A stretch of DNA of 5,298 nucleotides, taken from positions 1 through 5,298 of the forward strand of contig CAZKYP010000231.1 in NCBI GenBank assembly GCA_964556885.1, in the 5' to 3' direction. The notes beneath the pieces were generated by a model that ran no database searches, was not told the DNA's origin, and worked only from the letters and a program-made list of their open reading frames with translations. Position 1 is the stretch's first letter; each line of letters starts with the position of its first letter. Both the position numbers and the translations under genes were made by a program. The stretch is from CAZKYP01 sp964556885 (GTDB taxonomy: Bacteria > Planctomycetota > Phycisphaerae > Sedimentisphaerales > Anaerobacaceae). Below, piece after piece: positions 4,604 through 5,298 of this stretch.

Positions 4604-5298
4604 GGTCGAAGATGTGAAGCGCCCAAATTTCAATCCAGTCATTGACCAAAAACCATGCGAAAGCGTATCCCCAGACCAGTGCCGCCCATTTCCAGCCGAT
4701 AGGAGTCATAAACAGACCATAAACCGCTACCAACGTGGCGATCAATTGTGTGCTTACGACCGCTCCGAGCAGTATATTTGAAGGTCGGTCGGCCCAGAAG
4801 TGCCCCCGCGTACGAGTAAGAAATATGGTCATGTGTCCGGCCACAGAAAGTTTTAGATACATCAATGTTTGAATAGTATCACGGTCGAGTTTGAATACCG
4901 TTTCAGCAAGGTAAAAAAGACCGAAAGATGCGACTACTCCGGATATTCCCAGTGCCGTGGCTACACCAAGAACACGGTGCATATTCCATGTTTCAGGCAC
5001 ATTTGAAATATGAGCTCTGTCATAAGCTATAGAAAGAATAGCACCGTCGTTAAGTAAAGCCAACAATACAATCATTACGGCTGTTACAGGATAAAAATTG
5101 AAAACGAGTATGCTAAGTGTCATAAACAGTAAAACACGTATCGTTTCAGCAATCCTGTATGTTGCATAGCTGTTCATTCTCTGGAATATCTTGCGGCTCT
5201 CTTTAATTGCATCGATAATTACAGAAAGGCCCGGTGTCAGCAGCACAATATCTGATGCCGCTCGTGCGGCATCGGTGGCGCCGGACACTGCAATACCT
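4572..5298 (-). CDS. P-type cation-transport ATPase, probably plasma-membrane H+-ATPase (P3A) type, C-terminal membrane half
   Basis: The frame enters from the right edge without a start. The first complete residues read GIAVSGATDAARAASDIVL, the conserved hinge/P-domain end before the second half of the membrane domain. The GTG at 5288 is an internal valine, not the start. About 241 residues are visible, with six hydrophobic segments corresponding to M5-M10. Counting that valine as 1: about 45-63, 68-88, 107-130, 138-157, 172-194 and 200-225. M5 carries Arg51 (AETIRV) and M6 carries LLNDG with Asn80-Asp81, matching the positions of proton-pump residues in fungal, plant and archaeal P3A ATPases. 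The protein ends 14 residues after M10, so it lacks the eukaryotic autoinhibitory tail. Nucleotide-binding and phosphorylation (DKTGT) regions lie outside the window, so ion specificity is inferred. It should pump cations out of the cell using ATP. Confidence 0.9.
   Translation of the reverse strand, partial: GIAVSGATDAARAASDIVLLTPGLSVIIDAIKESRKIFQRMNSYATYRIAETIRVLLFMTLSILVFNFYPVTAVMIVLLALLNDGAILSIAYDRAHISNVPETWNMHRVLGVATALGISGVVASFGLFYLAETVFKLDRDTIQTLMYLKLSVAGHMTIFLTRTRGHFWADRPSNILLGAVVSTQLIATLVAVYGLFMTPIGWKWAALVWGYAFAWFLVNDWIEIWALHIFDPKKPGLLTKK

Noticed and set aside
5286..5288. GTG as a true start of the ATPase gene
   Set aside because: The frame stays open to the window edge, and the residues before it (GIA) continue the conserved GIAVSGATDAA motif, so it is an internal valine.

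Overview
The window looks like a chromosomal segment of a moderate-G+C, environmental, Gram-negative-type bacterium. A member of the Planctomycetota (Phycisphaerae-like) or a neighbouring PVC lineage is my best guess. The basis is weak: a twin-arginine-exported xylose-isomerase-like barrel protein, a lipoprotein gene, and intergenic repeat fragments of a kind I associate with such genomes. Nothing in the window fixes the taxon.

Layout. On the minus strand at the left edge is the 5' end of a Tat-exported sugar isomerase/epimerase-like gene (1-248). It lies 48 nt downstream of a complete bacterial-type prolyl-tRNA synthetase gene, proS (297-2036). proS has a consensus-like promoter at 2099-2127. 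Facing away from it on the plus strand is a tRNA-Lys(CUU) gene (2244-2316) with its own promoter and a hairpin behind it, so translation genes flank a short divergent control region. Next, on the minus strand, come an unrecognised small lipoprotein gene (2415-2867) and a two-gene toxin-antitoxin operon. The operon encodes an MNT-type nucleotidyltransferase antitoxin (3374-3679) and a HEPN ribonuclease toxin (3013-3381), which overlap by 8 nt and share a strong promoter at 3742-3770.

From about 3771 to 4571 there is no convincing full-length gene. The stretch contains hairpins and short repeats, an AT-rich island with a truncated XRE-type helix-turn-helix start (4060-4146) and a plausible 58-residue plus-strand protein (4184-4360). 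It then continues into a mosaic of palindromic and tandem repeats (about 4413-4545) with very small reading frames laid across it. I read this as a scar of mobile or intergenic-repeat DNA. The right edge (4572-5298, minus strand) is the C-terminal membrane half of a P-type cation-transport ATPase, closest to the proton-pumping P3A group, whose N-terminal part lies beyond the window.

Functionally, the housekeeping part (proS, tRNA-Lys) is ordinary. The interesting accessory content is the MntA-HepT-type module and the decayed small-ORF/repeat island between it and the ATPase. I found no wholly new system that the sequence alone can prove. The best candidates for undescribed biology are the small proteins at 4184-4360 and 4413-4603 and the orphan lipoprotein.
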